Source: Acanthacorydalis orientalis (taxonomy: Eukaryota; Arthropoda; Insecta; Megaloptera; Corydalidae). Taken from it: a DNA stretch of 64,000 nt. The translations under genes were made by a program, and so were the position numbers. Positions 1 through 13,119 of the stretch are shown here, in pieces (within the stretch, counting starts at the first letter, position 1; every line of letters begins with the position of its first letter). The stretch spans positions 32,501,496-32,565,495 of the forward strand of contig CM068313.1 of NCBI GenBank assembly GCA_034766995.1. Direction: 5' to 3'. A model generated the notes under the pieces. It made no database searches. It saw nothing but the letters and a program-made list of their open reading frames with translations, and had not been told where the DNA came from.

Positions 1-1908
1 TAAAAATTAAAAAAAATTTCACTAAAAATAAAAATAAAAGTAAAATATGTATTACAGTTTAAAAGCAGTTTAAATTTCATATGAAAAAGTCACAATTTTT
101 CATTTTGTATCGATACAATGAAAGGCTTTTTTTAAAAATAATACAAATTTAAAAATACAACTGACTTATTTCCTAGCTTATATAGAATTTTATGATATTC
201 CACGTATCGAATTTTCGATATAAATAAGAAATATGTTTCAAACCTTTGTTCAGTCTCGATTCTACTCGTAAAGTGTAATATAAAATGTAGATAAGAGAAA
301 AATCTATTTCTAAAAATCTAAATATGTTACCCGAAGTTTTCGGTATAGCATTTACGATCGACCCACGTTTCCTTTGAACCCGTCAAACGTGTACTTTGAG
401 TTCTTCAATTTTCTTATAAAATGTGTAATAAAAATTCTCCTCGTGCGTACGTGTATCATTAAAATGGATTAAGAAATAACATTAAATATTAATTATACAT
501 ATAAACTTATCTGTAGGAAATTTATGTTTTTATCCGCCAGTAGCTCGAAAATGTATACAAATAATAAAAGTTTTTAAATTTTTTTCATCAATACTTTTGA
601 AATATTAACTCTTAATAACTAATTGTTTATAATTTATGTTGAAATATCGTTTAATATATTATTATTTTTTTAAAAAAAATAACTTTTCAATTAATTTAAG
701 CAAACTTATCTCATAGATATAATAGATTACATTTTGTCATTTAATATTAGTTGATATTATTTTTAAAATATTATTTGTATTTCCATACGACTCTTTCGTG
801 AACTTGGAGAAGTGTTGATATGAAAGAGTAAAAAGATATTTAATTATATATTATCATTGTGAAATTAAAATAGCTTTAAAGTCTAATTTATACAAATTTA
901 TGAAATATCGTTAAAGATAAATACATATTGGTTTTACTTTAAATCTCGTAAAAACAAAGCAGTTTAAAATTACTTCATTTGTTCATAAAAACCCCTTCAT
1001 TTGAAATATATAATATAAAAAAGATATTTAAAATATCCAAAAATATTACAACATATCCAAAATTTGTTACATTATTTAATCGTTTAAAATATTTTTTATT
1101 CATAATAAAATATTTCCACTTAAAAAGTATTTTAAAATTTGAATGAAACGTGTTTTATCATTTCCACTCCCATTAATTACATATAAGTAAATAAAAAAGG
1201 TAATTTCATTTTTAAGCTTTTTAATAATTAAAAGCCCAAAATGAACTTATGTGAGATGAAAAAAGTGAACAATACGATAAAAAGTGTAAAAATAAACAAA
1301 AGTATAGATACGAAACTAAACAAATAAATAGCTTTTTCAACAAAAATAAAATATAACTTTACTCGTTTATAGAACAACAAACAAAGCACTTTTCAATACG
1401 AGCATTACATGAAAAATTGTGCACAGTAACAGATTTAATCCATTAACAGTTTAAAAATTCACAACGTAATTTTTAAATCCGTCAACGAAATTTTTGTTTT
1501 CGTTATTAGAACATTACCGAACCCAATTAAAATGTTTTTGACAACTGGTGGTCAATAAAATATATCTACGATTTGTTATAGATAAACAGAGTATTAAATT
1601 ACAAATATATTAATTGATTCCATTTTTTTTTTTGAAATAACGAAACTGTTTTCTTTATCATCAATTAAAAATATAAATTCCTAATTAATACAAAATATAT
1701 CGTAATTTTTAAAAATTAAATTAAATTATCGGAAGAATGTTGCAATAAAAAAACAAAATGTTGCAATAAAAAATTTTTGTATAAAAATATAATTTATAAT
1801 CAGAAATAAGATCCACATTTTCCAGTTACAAAATAACTTGAAAAATCTTAATTCGATGAAGGAAACAAGGAATAAAATATTTTGAACATTTTAAATTAAA
1901 ATATATTA
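1..1908. other. AT-rich upstream DNA, no gene seen
   Basis: AT-rich sequence with many poly-A and poly-T runs and no long open frame, transposon terminus or RNA gene that I recognise. It lies upstream of the globin promoter region, so distal control elements could be here, but nothing stands out from the background. Confidence 0.5.
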
Positions 1909-2310
1909 AATCTAGATTTTTGAGTTAATGCCTTCTGCCGTTGCAATTTTCGGACGTCCACTGCACGGGCTGTCTTCTAAGCTTTCACGGCCACATTTAA
2001 ATTCATCTGCCCACTTCTTTATGGTTGTATACGAAGGTGCACTATCACCCAGTTCATTTTTCATCTCATTAAAGATTACTGTTGGCGTTAAGTCTTTTTT
2101 GACAGAAAAATGTATCACCGCACGATGTTCAACTTCATCTATTTCAACAACGGCACAATAAGAGCTTTATTTAAATTGATGTTTATAACAAATTGCTAGA
2201 CACATTAATTATAGACTTTGAGGTTATGTATAAAATAGATATCGCTTTGTAATGCGCCACAAATATTCAAAATATTTCCGCCATTTATATGTTAGGCCCA
2301 GAATTTTTCA
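1909..2310 (-). mobile_element. 5' fragment of a mariner element
   Basis: Reading the minus strand from about 2160 to 1912 gives a mariner transposase N-terminus. It contains VEHRAVIHF, the helix-turn-helix stretch APSYTTIKKWADEFK and the linker motif SGRPKIAT, which are typical of the DNA-binding half of mariner transposases. The frame ends at 1912, and no catalytic DD(34)D domain and no 3' inverted repeat follow, so only the 5' part survives. The 5' UTR and terminal region run up to about 2310 and abut a long TA-rich array. The 5' border is approximate because I could not pair it with a second terminus. Confidence 0.75.
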
Positions 2311-2320
2311 AATCACTCTC

Positions 2321-2326
2321 ATATGC

Positions 2327-2381
<55 letters not shown>

Positions 2382-2393
2382 AATATAAACATG

Positions 2394-2428
<35 letters not shown>

Positions 2429-2540
2429 AAATATGTACATATATAAATATGTATATATATATACATATAAATATGTATATATATATATATATATATACAT
2501 ATAAATATGTATATGTATATATATATATATATGTGTGTGT
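2321..2540. repeat. compound TA/TATG microsatellite
   Basis: About 220 bp of TA repeats interrupted by TG, AA and CA steps, ending in a short TG run. It produces spurious Ile-Tyr-rich open frames on both strands. It borders the mariner fragment at 1909-2310. Confidence 0.95.
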
Positions 2541-2945
2541 TATAAGAAAGTTTCTTTATAATAACAAACAGTATCGATGATTATTGAAAATTATACTCTT
2601 ATACTACAGCTTTTATATAATAAATATACAAATCGATATATTGTCAGATAAAAAATTTAAATTGTGCATCTAATAGTTTGAATTTTAAAAAATCATTAAA
2701 TTAATAAAACTAGTAAAAACGTTGCAAATAAAAGTTAATATAAAGAAATTTATGAATTATGAAGTTTAAATACGAAATAAAATTAAAATTAAATACTTAA
2801 CGTTATTTGATTTTCAGTAGAATCTACCACATAAAATTTCCGTACAAAATTATACTGAATTCAATAACATCAATATTGAACGTTTCCCTTTCGAAACCAG
2901 TAAATTAAACTTTCGAAAACTTTATTTAGCAGACCTAAATGTACA

Positions 2946-2982
2946 TATAAATATATAGACACAGTTCGGTATATACATTCTG
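2946..2982 (+). promoter_or_regulatory. possible globin core promoter
   Basis: TATAAATA at 2946-2953 is followed about 31 bp downstream by an initiator-like CA(+1)TTC at about 2976-2980. This is the usual spacing for a TATA/Inr promoter. It would give a 5' UTR of about 320 bases before the ATG at 3301. TATA-like strings are common by chance in such AT-rich DNA, and an upstream non-coding exon is equally possible, so this is tentative. Confidence 0.25.
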
Positions 2983-3300
2983 TCTGTGCGATAATTTTGA
3001 AAAACCTCAGTGGTCAAATTCGACAAATACTTTTAATTAATTTGGAACAAAAAAAAAAACTTTTGAATACGAAAGTTACAAAATGGAAATAAGAAAAATT
3101 AAATTTAAATTATAACATAAAACATTTGTGTTTTGTTTAAACGAAAAAGTGAAAAATTGTCAATATCGCCGACGAGTTTCTGTTCTACTAAACTGTCTAT
3201 AACATTTGCTGTTTTTTTTCTTTTTTGACTGCACGATATTTTCAAAAGTATAGTGTTTGTTAACAACATAATAAAATCGATAATCTGTATCGCGGGGGTC

Positions 3301-3494
3301 ATGGGCTGTGAGCTGGGCAAGTTAGCTATGGTGCAGCGCAGTGGAGGGAGTAGCGGAAAACAAGAGGATCCTCCACCGCCGGCCCCCACAGACCCACGGC
3401 TACCTCTAACCGCCAAGCAGAAGTACAGCATGTTGGCATCATGGAAAGGGATTAGCAGAGCTATGGAACCTACAGGAGTATACATGTTTATTAA
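3301..3494 (+). CDS. membrane-anchored globin (globin X/neuroglobin-like), exon 1
   Basis: Codes for residues 1-64 and two bases of codon 65 of a heme globin. It starts MGCELGKLAM: Gly2 and Cys3 directly after Met fit N-myristoylation plus palmitoylation, known for animal globin X, which tethers the protein to membranes. Residues 21-36 are acidic and proline-rich (DPPPPAPTDP) and precede the fold. Helix A begins near LTAKQKYSMLASWKGI with the conserved helix-A Trp (residue 48), and helix B begins near PTGVYMFIK. The ATG at 3301 is chosen because it follows a good context (G at -3, G at +4) and yields the MGC signal; the frame is open upstream but I see no better ATG. The exon ends AA|GTGAGT, splitting a Lys codon in phase 2. 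This corresponds to globin intron position B12.2, 12 residues before Phe CD1. The exon is clearly richer in GC than its surroundings. Family roles suggested for such globins are redox or nitrite chemistry or signalling at membranes rather than bulk oxygen transport; that is family knowledge, not seen here. Confidence 0.92.
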
Positions 3495-3959
3495 GTGAGT
3501 ATGTGTATAGTATAAATATAATCGTGTAAATATGTTGTTCGGATGACCTACTTTGCATTCTTTAAACAAACATTTACAACTCATTAGGATTTTATTTTTG
3601 TAATATATATATATATATATAATTATTTATATTTGATGAGAATCATTTTAAAAATCTTATACTATATATTATTTTTAGGTATATGATTACGATTTAAACC
3701 TTTCACAGCGGAAGATTATTTTCCATTGCATTCAAGCATTTTATTAAAACTACTCTTAATTTTTCTCCTTTATATTTGTTCTGACATGTTTTATGGAACA
3801 CCATCAATAGTTTTTTTTAAGAAATAATATGCCAGTTTATCCATTTACAAATGTATCATTTTTTTGTTATCAATCAGCTAAGTCTAAAAAAACAGTCATT
3901 GAAATGCAGTTTCTAAAAATGTCATCAATTGAATGTTATTTTTATGAAAAGTACATATT

Positions 3960-4006
<47 letters not shown>
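3960..4006. repeat. (TA)n microsatellite
   Basis: A nearly pure TA run of about 45 bp in intron 1. Similar runs of 30-50 bp also occur near 7308, 8767, 10562, 12031, 12455, 13074, 17908, 21400, 22272, 23397, 25375, 27549, 46351, 49163, 49877, 54027, 59528, 60918, 63211 and 63818, and are not listed separately. Confidence 0.9.
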
Positions 4007-4007
<1 letters not shown>

Positions 4008-4849
4008 TGTTTTCATTCCAGAACTAGAAAGTATATCTTAAAAATATTATTTTTTACAGTTTTAATATACTTGTTTCATGTAGAACATTACCATTTTCAT
4101 CTCTAAAAGTAATATTTTTCATGCAGGTAGAGATAACTTTGCAATAAAAAATTTTAAGTATATTTTTTTCTGTTCAAAAATAACGTTCTTTCTCTCTCAC
4201 GGTGGTTATCCGGTTTGAAGCTAGGTCATTTTTATTTTATTACAACTTTAACTTATTTAAAATGCCCAAAGACAGCGTCATAAATTGAATTAAATATTGA
4301 ACAAGAAAATATACTTTTTTTAATAACCAACTACCCCATTGTCATATGAAAAACATAAAAAATTAATAGAATAATAATTGTTTCAAAAAAACAGTACAAA
4401 GAAAATTAAAAAAATAACAAGAAAATTAAAATGCGAAGTTAATAGTTGTACAGTATTCTCCCATGTTATGAATTATATTAATATTGTAATGATGAAAACA
4501 ATCTTCAATTTGATGAAGTAAATTCTTTCTATTAAAAAACATTTATCGCAATTTAATTTTTTTGTACAAAATCCAAAGCAACAATTATAATAAAAATATT
4601 ATAACAGTGCTTTAGCTTACTTCAAGAACAATTTTATTTGTGAAACCAACATATATTTACCAACAGAGACAATGTAAGTGATATATTCATTTCAAAAGTC
4701 AGGTCAGCACCTTTATCAAAGTCAGACATTAAATTAACCCTAGTTATAATGGTAGAATCTCATAACTGTGACATATTTATTGAAATTTTCATCAGTTATT
4801 GTATAATGTGTAACTAAATAATATATAAACAAGATTTAAGTGCATTCTT

Positions 4850-4903
4850 CTACATACATACATACATGTATATATATATATATACATGTATGTATGTATG
4901 TAG
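4850..4903. repeat. 54-bp perfect palindrome
   Basis: CTA(CATA)n, CATG, a central (TA)n, CATG and (TATG)n TAG arranged so that the whole block equals its own reverse complement from 4850 to 4903. It would form a long hairpin or cruciform. It is built from microsatellite units, so replication slippage is the likely origin. Confidence 0.85.
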
Positions 4904-5783
4904 ATATATATATATATATATAATTGATTAGTTTATTTTATAAAATTGTACTATGAAGGGATTAGTTTTATCAAAATGTTTTTTTTTATGACAATCGAAT
5001 TACTATATTTATCTTACTAATTGATCATAAAATAATGTTTTAAAATAGTTATCTTATACACTTAGTTCAGATTAAAATACATTTTTATATCGATTATTAT
5101 TTCATTTCCAGTTTATGATAAGAAATTATTAAATAAATGATGATTACAAAAATTATATTATTTTAATTAATCAAAAATGTTGTGCCAGAAAGTAGATTTA
5201 TCACACATTACATTTAATTTATACATTTGTGATTATCTTCAAACATTCATTTTGAAAGACTGTTTAATAGGATTTGGTAAATTAATACTCTTTTTATCCA
5301 TGCCCTATATATATATATATATATTTGTGAGTGTGTGTTTATATAATTTACAATCTCAAAAAAATATGTTTATGTTTAAAATTATCTCGGAAATTAATAA
5401 TTATTTCATAATTGTAGCTCTTAATACTATGACTAGATTTACTATCACAAATAAAAATTATATTGGGTGAGTGGAAAATTTTTGATAGGTTACTGTTATC
5501 TTCATATTAAAATGTATATAAAATTAGCATAGAAAAGATAAACTTAATATTTTTTCATAAGCGCAATTAAAAAAATGATTATAAATCTGTGCTTTTTGAG
5601 AGAAAATTTTACAGATTATTGTTAATTCATTAATAAAACAGTAGTAATTATCGAAATACCTTCTTTGATTAAAAATTGTTAATGTATTTAAATTTCTAAA
5701 AAAATTCTATTCATTTTTATTTAAAATTAGAATCAAGGCTAATAAAACAATAATAGGATCCGCATTAAGAACGTTTTACAAGG

Positions 5784-5815
5784 ACGATTTCATATATAAT
5801 TATATATGAAATCGT
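5784..5815. repeat. 32-bp perfect palindrome
   Basis: The 16-base left arm ACGATTTCATATATAA is followed directly by its exact reverse complement. Unlike most symmetry in this window, the outer arms are not microsatellite sequence. Confidence 0.85.
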
Positions 5816-6666
5816 ATATGATTATATATTTTCTGTTTACTTAATTTTTTTATTTTACTTTACTGTTATATCTCATATTTATTATTTTTCATTTAAAGTC
5901 AATAATAGTCCAATCTTCCATTTATAATAATGTTTTATATAAACGATGTCTAATTGTTGTATTTTCCTTTATATTATTTACGTATTAATATTTTTACCAC
6001 TAAATTGTTATATATTTTAGGAAAACTCTTGAAATTTATAATAGCAACAGAATCTAAAGAGGTATTTTAAAAAGGGGAAGAATGATTTAATAAAATGAAA
6101 AGATAATTTTTACTGGATGCTAAATATGTTTAAAGTATAAAAATTAATGATAATTCTTTATTTTATACAAAAATTTTAAGTTTAATAGTTTTTTGCCGAT
6201 TTTTTAATTTCTGATTTTAAAATTCATACAAATAATTTAATATTTATCTTGCAGAGAGAAATTGTTATTTTTATTTCATCAAATTATTAATTTAAAGTAA
6301 CTGTAAAACCTATTTGAATATAAAGTCTTATTTTTTCACCTGTTACTTATATTTTTTAAAATTACTTTCGTAAAATTGATGAATCATATTTAAATGCAAT
6401 AATATTCGATAATCTAATTATATGAAATAATATTAAACTTAAAAACGCATTTTAACATTATTTATAAAAATATATTTTCATATTGTTTTTATATATTCAT
6501 AGACAAAATACATATTTTAATTATTTATTAAATATTTTTTTTCAAAATAGTCATTAAATTAAATATGGAGCTTGTTATGAAATTAAAATCAACTACTATA
6601 TATCTTACCGTTTTATCAAAATAGTAACAAATCTTGGCATGTTATAATACAATTCCGCACATAAAA

Positions 6667-6668
<2 letters not shown>

Positions 6669-6745
<77 letters not shown>

Positions 6746-6746
6746 A
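6669..6746. repeat. compound (CT)n(TA)n(TG)n microsatellite
   Basis: Three dinucleotide runs follow one another without a gap: CT, then TA, then TG. The pattern implies stepwise mutation from one repeat type to the next. Confidence 0.95.
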
Positions 6747-7305
6747 TAATTAAAAACAGTAATAATGTGAGATATATAAATTTTATGAATATAATATATA
6801 CTACTTTTTCATGAAATAAAAAGTACAAGTTTTCCAAGAAATTGAACACAATCAAAATGCTGAATCTTTGATGCCGCACTTGTTCGCTTCACTGATCTAT
6901 AATAATTATTGTATATTTAAGCATTACAGTAAAACGCGCCTGTTTATAAAACGGTGTTGCGAAATGAGAATATGTTCACGTATTGCATAATATGACTGTA
7001 CAGACATTCACCATTCAAAAATAATTACATGGAAGAGTCATAATTTATAATTTATCAATTAAGCCAAATCATTCATTTAAGAGTAGAGAACAATATAATG
7101 ATAATATTATAATTCAAGATCAAAAATAATTAACTTAATTTTTATCATATCTTAAAATCTATTAAATATAACTTTAGAAGTATGTTCAAGTTTACATAAT
7201 TAATTATTTTACTTGATATTTATAAATAATTTGGAAACAATAAATGCATTCGTGGTAATCTCATAAATGAGACAGTCATAATTTATATTTTGATTATTAT
7301 TACAG

Positions 7306-7351
<46 letters not shown>

Positions 7352-8764
7352 TACATTTTTTCATTAAAGCCGGCATTAGTTTTATTAGAAGCAGATAAAT
7401 TCAACCTAAATATTATTTTTTCTATTTATTATTAAGTCCTTATGAAATTTTAAAATATGTTAGAATGTAATCCTCACATTAAATAACAAATAGAACCTAT
7501 ATACCTAGAAACAATATGATCTTATGCTTGATTTTATTTAACAAAGAGACTAAATAAAATAATAATTTATTAGATCAAACATAGAACAATAATGACTTGT
7601 AATAAAAACTTTAGTATTTTTATTAATAAACTATAAAATAGTTCGTAAAAAATGGACAATAAAAAATGGTGGTTACTTTTTCCTATTGAAATAGATTTAA
7701 CAATCAATTAGGCACAAACTGAAGTTCTTTGAGACAACAAAATTATTTATGTACAGCCGTGAAACGAACTCGTTATAAAAATGAATTTTATATGAAAAAA
7801 AATGTATATCAAAATCCATGTAAATATTAGCTCACTATAACTGTAAGTTAGTTATCTCCATGCTTGCTATAACCGAACTTTATTATGATTTCATATTCTC
7901 AAAGAAATATTTAAGTAATACAAAAAAGCGTCTTACTTAAAATTAAAAAATAAAATAAGAAAATTTATCTTCGCCTAAACAATTCTATTATGAACAATCA
8001 TATTATATATCCTATTATCTCACATTTTCCTCATTTTCATTATGATTACATTCAATTATATATTTTAAACACATTTATCGCATAACTTGAACAAGTTGAA
8101 GTTGTAAAGAGTATTTATTGAAAAAATATATTGATTTGATTTAGAAAATGCCTGGAATATTTATTTAAAAATGTAAACGAGCCTAATATTAATAGAACAT
8201 GAGCTTGAAAATATTATATATATATATATATACTAACCGTAATTTAACAGTTCATAAAATAGAAAGCTTATTACGATTTCAATTTGACAGTTCAGCCAAG
8301 AATAAATAACGTCAAGTAAATCGCAGCGAACACCAGTACGAGAATATTGTATTGTTAGGTGGAACTTCTTCAGCACATAAATTTCTAAATGTTAGGGTGT
8401 GTTGAAATTGATAAACGAGTAGGAAATTGGATCAGACGTGTCCATATATAGGTCACAATGATGGAGTGCTGGCTTTTACTTGACACTATGACCACTTCAT
8501 CTTGTAGTCATACTGCATTTTATATGAACACGTCACCCGGAAGACTAGTTTTAAACATTAAAGTTTGATGATTTAGTTTCGATGTTCAAGGAAACAGTTC
8601 GTGATAGGTATGTAAATTAATTATTCTCATTTCAGAGGTAAGTGTAATGGAACATATTTAAATGACGGGTGAATGAACGAATGAATTTATTAAATGTATA
8701 TTAAATGATAATTTTGACAAAGCTATTTACTTATATTCGCAACTGTTATGAACTATGTTTTTCC

Positions 8765-8798
<34 letters not shown>

Positions 8799-10558
8799 TT
8801 ATTAAATTTAAATAAAATTATATTGTATTTAATTAAAATTATTGATGGAAAAGTTTACTACTGACTACTTCTTATGTTCTTATCTTCGAAACTTACATTT
8901 TATTTATTATTTAATGCCATCAAATTTTATTTTTTATGCAAATAAAAATAAATTATCTTTTCTATTTATAAACATAAAAACTTAAAAAATATTAATTTTG
9001 AAAATTGATGCAATACTCCAATTGAAAACAAATGTAATTTCAATCGAGCTAAAAATATACGAGAATTTTAATCCAATCAACAAATAGTCAATATTATTCG
9101 TAATACTTATATAGATAAAGGGCGTAATCTCTCAATTCCACGATTAATCTGCTTAAAGAATATTAAATTATGTTCTCCGTAGTTACTCCAGTGCTAACAA
9201 AGAGCTTTATAACTATGGTGCGATCAATTAAACACACATCTAATTTTAATTAATTCCGCCTTTGATATTTAAATATGACGTATCTTTATGATGGTATTTA
9301 TTAACCTCTGCAGTACCCTTCTTGTTCAAGATTGTTTCGAAAGTAGACAAACGAAAGTACAGATAGATTACCATAATTAATAGATTCGTCCCAAATCTAC
9401 GATAGGATTTTAGTAGTCGAGCTCTTGAGGTATTAATTGGAATGTAAATAGCAGTTATTTAGAAAGAACCCATTCCAGGAACGTTTTGACATAGTTAAAC
9501 AAAGTGTTACAAATACAGTGATTTATTTGCATAAAGGATTATTTTCCTTCTAAAAACGCATTGCATATTTTCTAACAATTACATTTAGTTGTTTGTATTA
9601 GTATTTTTTTACTCATATCGATTAAAAAAATAATTGCACTTCAGAAAATCAATTACAGCCACAAAATCAAAATAAACATTATAATAAAAATAAATATTTA
9701 AAAATATAATTAATTTATAAACTTGAAATATTAATATCTGATAAATTTTGCATATAACAACCTTGAAATAATACTTTTAGCACTGAGATCAAATTAATTA
9801 TTACTGAATTTATCATGATACTTATTTGACAAACCAAAAAATAATATTTTACTAAGGGCTTATAACTCAAAAAACTAAAAAAATAGTTAACTATTTTAAA
9901 AAAATAATTAAAAAGAGTTGATTTCCTTTTATTTTTACTACATATATATATAATCATTTTTTGATGTTGCATTATTATTAATTAAAAACTATACTTTTTA
10001 ACCGACGTCACTCTCAATGAATTTCAAATAATTTCTTTCGCTTCCTTTTCAACTTTTTATTTGTGTCGTAAAACGTTTATTACTTTTAAAATTGAATAGT
10101 TAAGTATTAAATCTTACCATAACCGAACGTTTTTATAACACGTTTTTTCTCTTATAGTAGCAGGTATACAATAATTAACTTTAATTAGAGCATAATTTAA
10201 CTATAACTATTAAAAAGGAAAAATTAATTTTTATGTAGTTAAATAAAATAACAATATTTTATTTCAGATCTAATCCATTTGTTATTTTTTTCACTAATAG
10301 AAAATTTTAAATATAACTTGCAAAGTAAATATTCTTCTAATTATAAGTAATTAAGACAATGTTTAATATCTCATCTATTGTCAAATTTCAAGCAAATTCA
10401 TTAAAGCTGTTTATATTAGATACCTATTAACTTTAAATCAAACAACACATAAAAAATTGAAAAAAATAAAATGTATCTGTGAATCCATACATTAACATAT
10501 ATTAAAAAATTATAATGTAATTGCTATTTTATGTATATTTTTTAACAAAATACATATT

Positions 10559-10602
<44 letters not shown>

Positions 10603-12024
10603 TTTAAATATCTATTTTTATAAATATATTATTTTTCTTTATTGCAAATCAATTGAAATTTCCTGGACGTTATTCATTTTTATTACACAGACAATAACTT
10701 TTTCTTTTATGCCTGTTCGTTCACAATACGAAATAACTTATTGAACAGTTTCCATATCATCACATAGCATACATATTTCTACCCATTCGCTTTTATTTCA
10801 TTTTTCTTCCTTAGAAAATTTCTTTGTTCTATGTATGTATTCTTTTATATGCAGAGAACATATGTTAGATTGTTCTTTTTACTCGAAAAATTTAAAGATT
10901 TTTTGTAAAAAAAATATTTTAAATACATATTTTTATTTAATTCAATTTTTATATGAAATATTAACAAGAATTGAATTTTCTTAAATAGAATAATGTTCAC
11001 ATTCACACTATAAAGAATTGTCAAGTCAAATAATTCTAATAATATAATAGTGAAATATATTTAATATTACAGCTTTGAGACAAGCACTATTTTTCCATAA
11101 AATAATTACTGATTCGTAAAAATAAAATAATTTATAAGCATCTCTTATAAAAATATTATCTATACTTCATTATTTAACAGGTTTCATACTTTATAAAAAT
11201 ATATTGTATCTTTTATGTTTTTTAAAAATACTTATAAATTCTGTAAATCTATATTTATTTAGTACATTTATTACTCTATGAATTTTCTAAACAAAAAATA
11301 ATTTTTTTGTTAAAAACAAAAAATCTCAATTTCCTTCTTTAAGTACTTTTAAAAACAGCAATGGCTAGTTTTATTACAATACAATAGAAAATTTTTAATG
11401 AATTATATTCATTTACTTCTATATACTTATGTTGTGATATGCGCAGAGAGAAAGAGAGAGTGCAGCTATAGTGTGAGAGAGAGAGAGTATATATACATAT
11501 ATATAGCCATATCTGGAATGACCGATTATCTGCACTGATATCTACTGCTCTCTATATAAACATAAATTCAAAATGTTAAATTGTCAGTTCTCACAACATA
11601 CATCAAAAACTCATTTAACTCTTCTTTATCTTAAAAAAGAGAAGCACACTTATAAAAATAAGTACATGTTTTGCTTACTATTAACTTTACTACATTTCTA
11701 TATAATGTGAAATCATATCACATATGTTCTTTTATTAAAAAAAACTTTAAATGTGTTTTTTTTAAATTGGTAAGCTACGTCCACATCAATAAATTTTTAG
11801 GTTGTGCGTTAAATTTAATGAAAATGTGTGTATCTGCGTCGAACATATTGACATAAATTCTGTCCACAATGGAAAAAATTCCAACACAAACGCACAAATT
11901 ACCATTAAATAAAATGCATAAAGTGAAATTGTATTAATGTGAACACGACTGTTGAATAGACAAGGCGTTATCAGATTATTAAACAATTCATTGTACTAAT
12001 TTGTATCTGAATTTTTGTTTTTGA

Positions 12025-12078
<54 letters not shown>

Positions 12079-12450
12079 TGCACTATTTATGAAAACATTT
12101 AGAAAAAAGTTTATACTGTTTATACAAGCAAATAGAAGTGGTTGCTAAAAATTCTATATATCGTTATGAAGAAACCCAATTTAATATTTACATAAGTAGT
12201 GATTCCACTTTAATATGCTTGAATAATTTAATTACATTAACATGTTTTTATTTAACAAATAAAATACTAAAAGGAAAAAATAACAACTCATAATGAAGAT
12301 TAACGAACAAATGTATAATAATTAAAAAAATAGTGTATGCATACCTAAAAAGTATGTGTAATATGTATATTTTTGATTTTATCATTTAAATTTTGTCATA
12401 CTTTATATATTTATATTTTTTATTAACTTTTAATACATGTCTTTCACTCA

Positions 12451-12499
<49 letters not shown>

Positions 12500-12880
12500 T
12501 CTAATTATATTTTCTAATTAATTTTAATTTATTTAAATACGATTGCTAAAGAATATGAAATTTGTGTTGATTTAATTTTCTTTTCTACAGTAGTATATAC
12601 TTATTAATATGATAATAACCTCATTTGAATATTTGTTTTTTGTTTAATATATTATTTTAATTTCACTTCTGTATACTTTTTAATATTCTTCTTTCAAGTC
12701 GTTGTTGTATAATTTTTAGTACTCTCGTTTTTCTATAATAGCAGAATTGTATCAGCAGTTAAAATATGTTTGGAAAAAATTCAAAGATTAAAATGTGAAA
12801 ACAATGTCATTTGCAATTAAAAGATATAATAATAATATATTGGAAAATTTAGAAATATACAGATGATAGGTAATTTAAAT

Positions 12881-13054
12881 TAGGCTTCCACACGAAAGTA
12901 TTAAAAAAACGCAAAAATTAAAAAGAAAACATGTTATTCATCGTTTAGTATTTTAGTTCAATTGTACTTTAATATCGAATTTAACTAAAATAGAAAATAA
13001 CATAACTTTTCTTAACCCCTACACTCCCTTTCAATACTTCCGTGTGGAAACCTA
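12881..13054. mobile_element. foldback MITE, about 174 bp
   Basis: The left end TAGGCTTCCACACGAAAGTA and the reverse complement of the right end, TAGGTTTCCACACGGAAGTA, match at nearly every position. The similarity continues inward into the element (TTATT...AGTATTTTAGTT against TTATT...TATTTTAGTT), so most of it can fold back on itself. There is no coding capacity. The flanks carry AAATT on both sides, and with TTAA just outside at both ends the target duplication could be AAATT, an imperfect 8-mer (hAT-like) or TTAA (piggyBac-like). The superfamily is therefore unresolved. Confidence 0.75.
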
Positions 13055-13067
13055 AATTTAATCATTG

Positions 13068-13119
<52 letters not shown>

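Noticed and set aside
2252..2504. Open frames rich in Ile-Tyr on both strands (also near 13857-14195, 26476-26604, 38311, 41763 and 60176)
   Set aside because: They are translations of (TA)n microsatellites in every frame, with no other sequence character.
3253..3300. Upstream in-frame extension of the globin
   Set aside because: No ATG is evident in this stretch, and the ATG at 3301 gives the MGC acylation signal and a good start context.
3105..3584. 159-codon open frame on the minus strand opposite globin exon 1
   Set aside because: It is the shadow of the GC-rich globin exon: its central part is the antisense of exon 1, and its ends are AT-rich DNA with no family signature.
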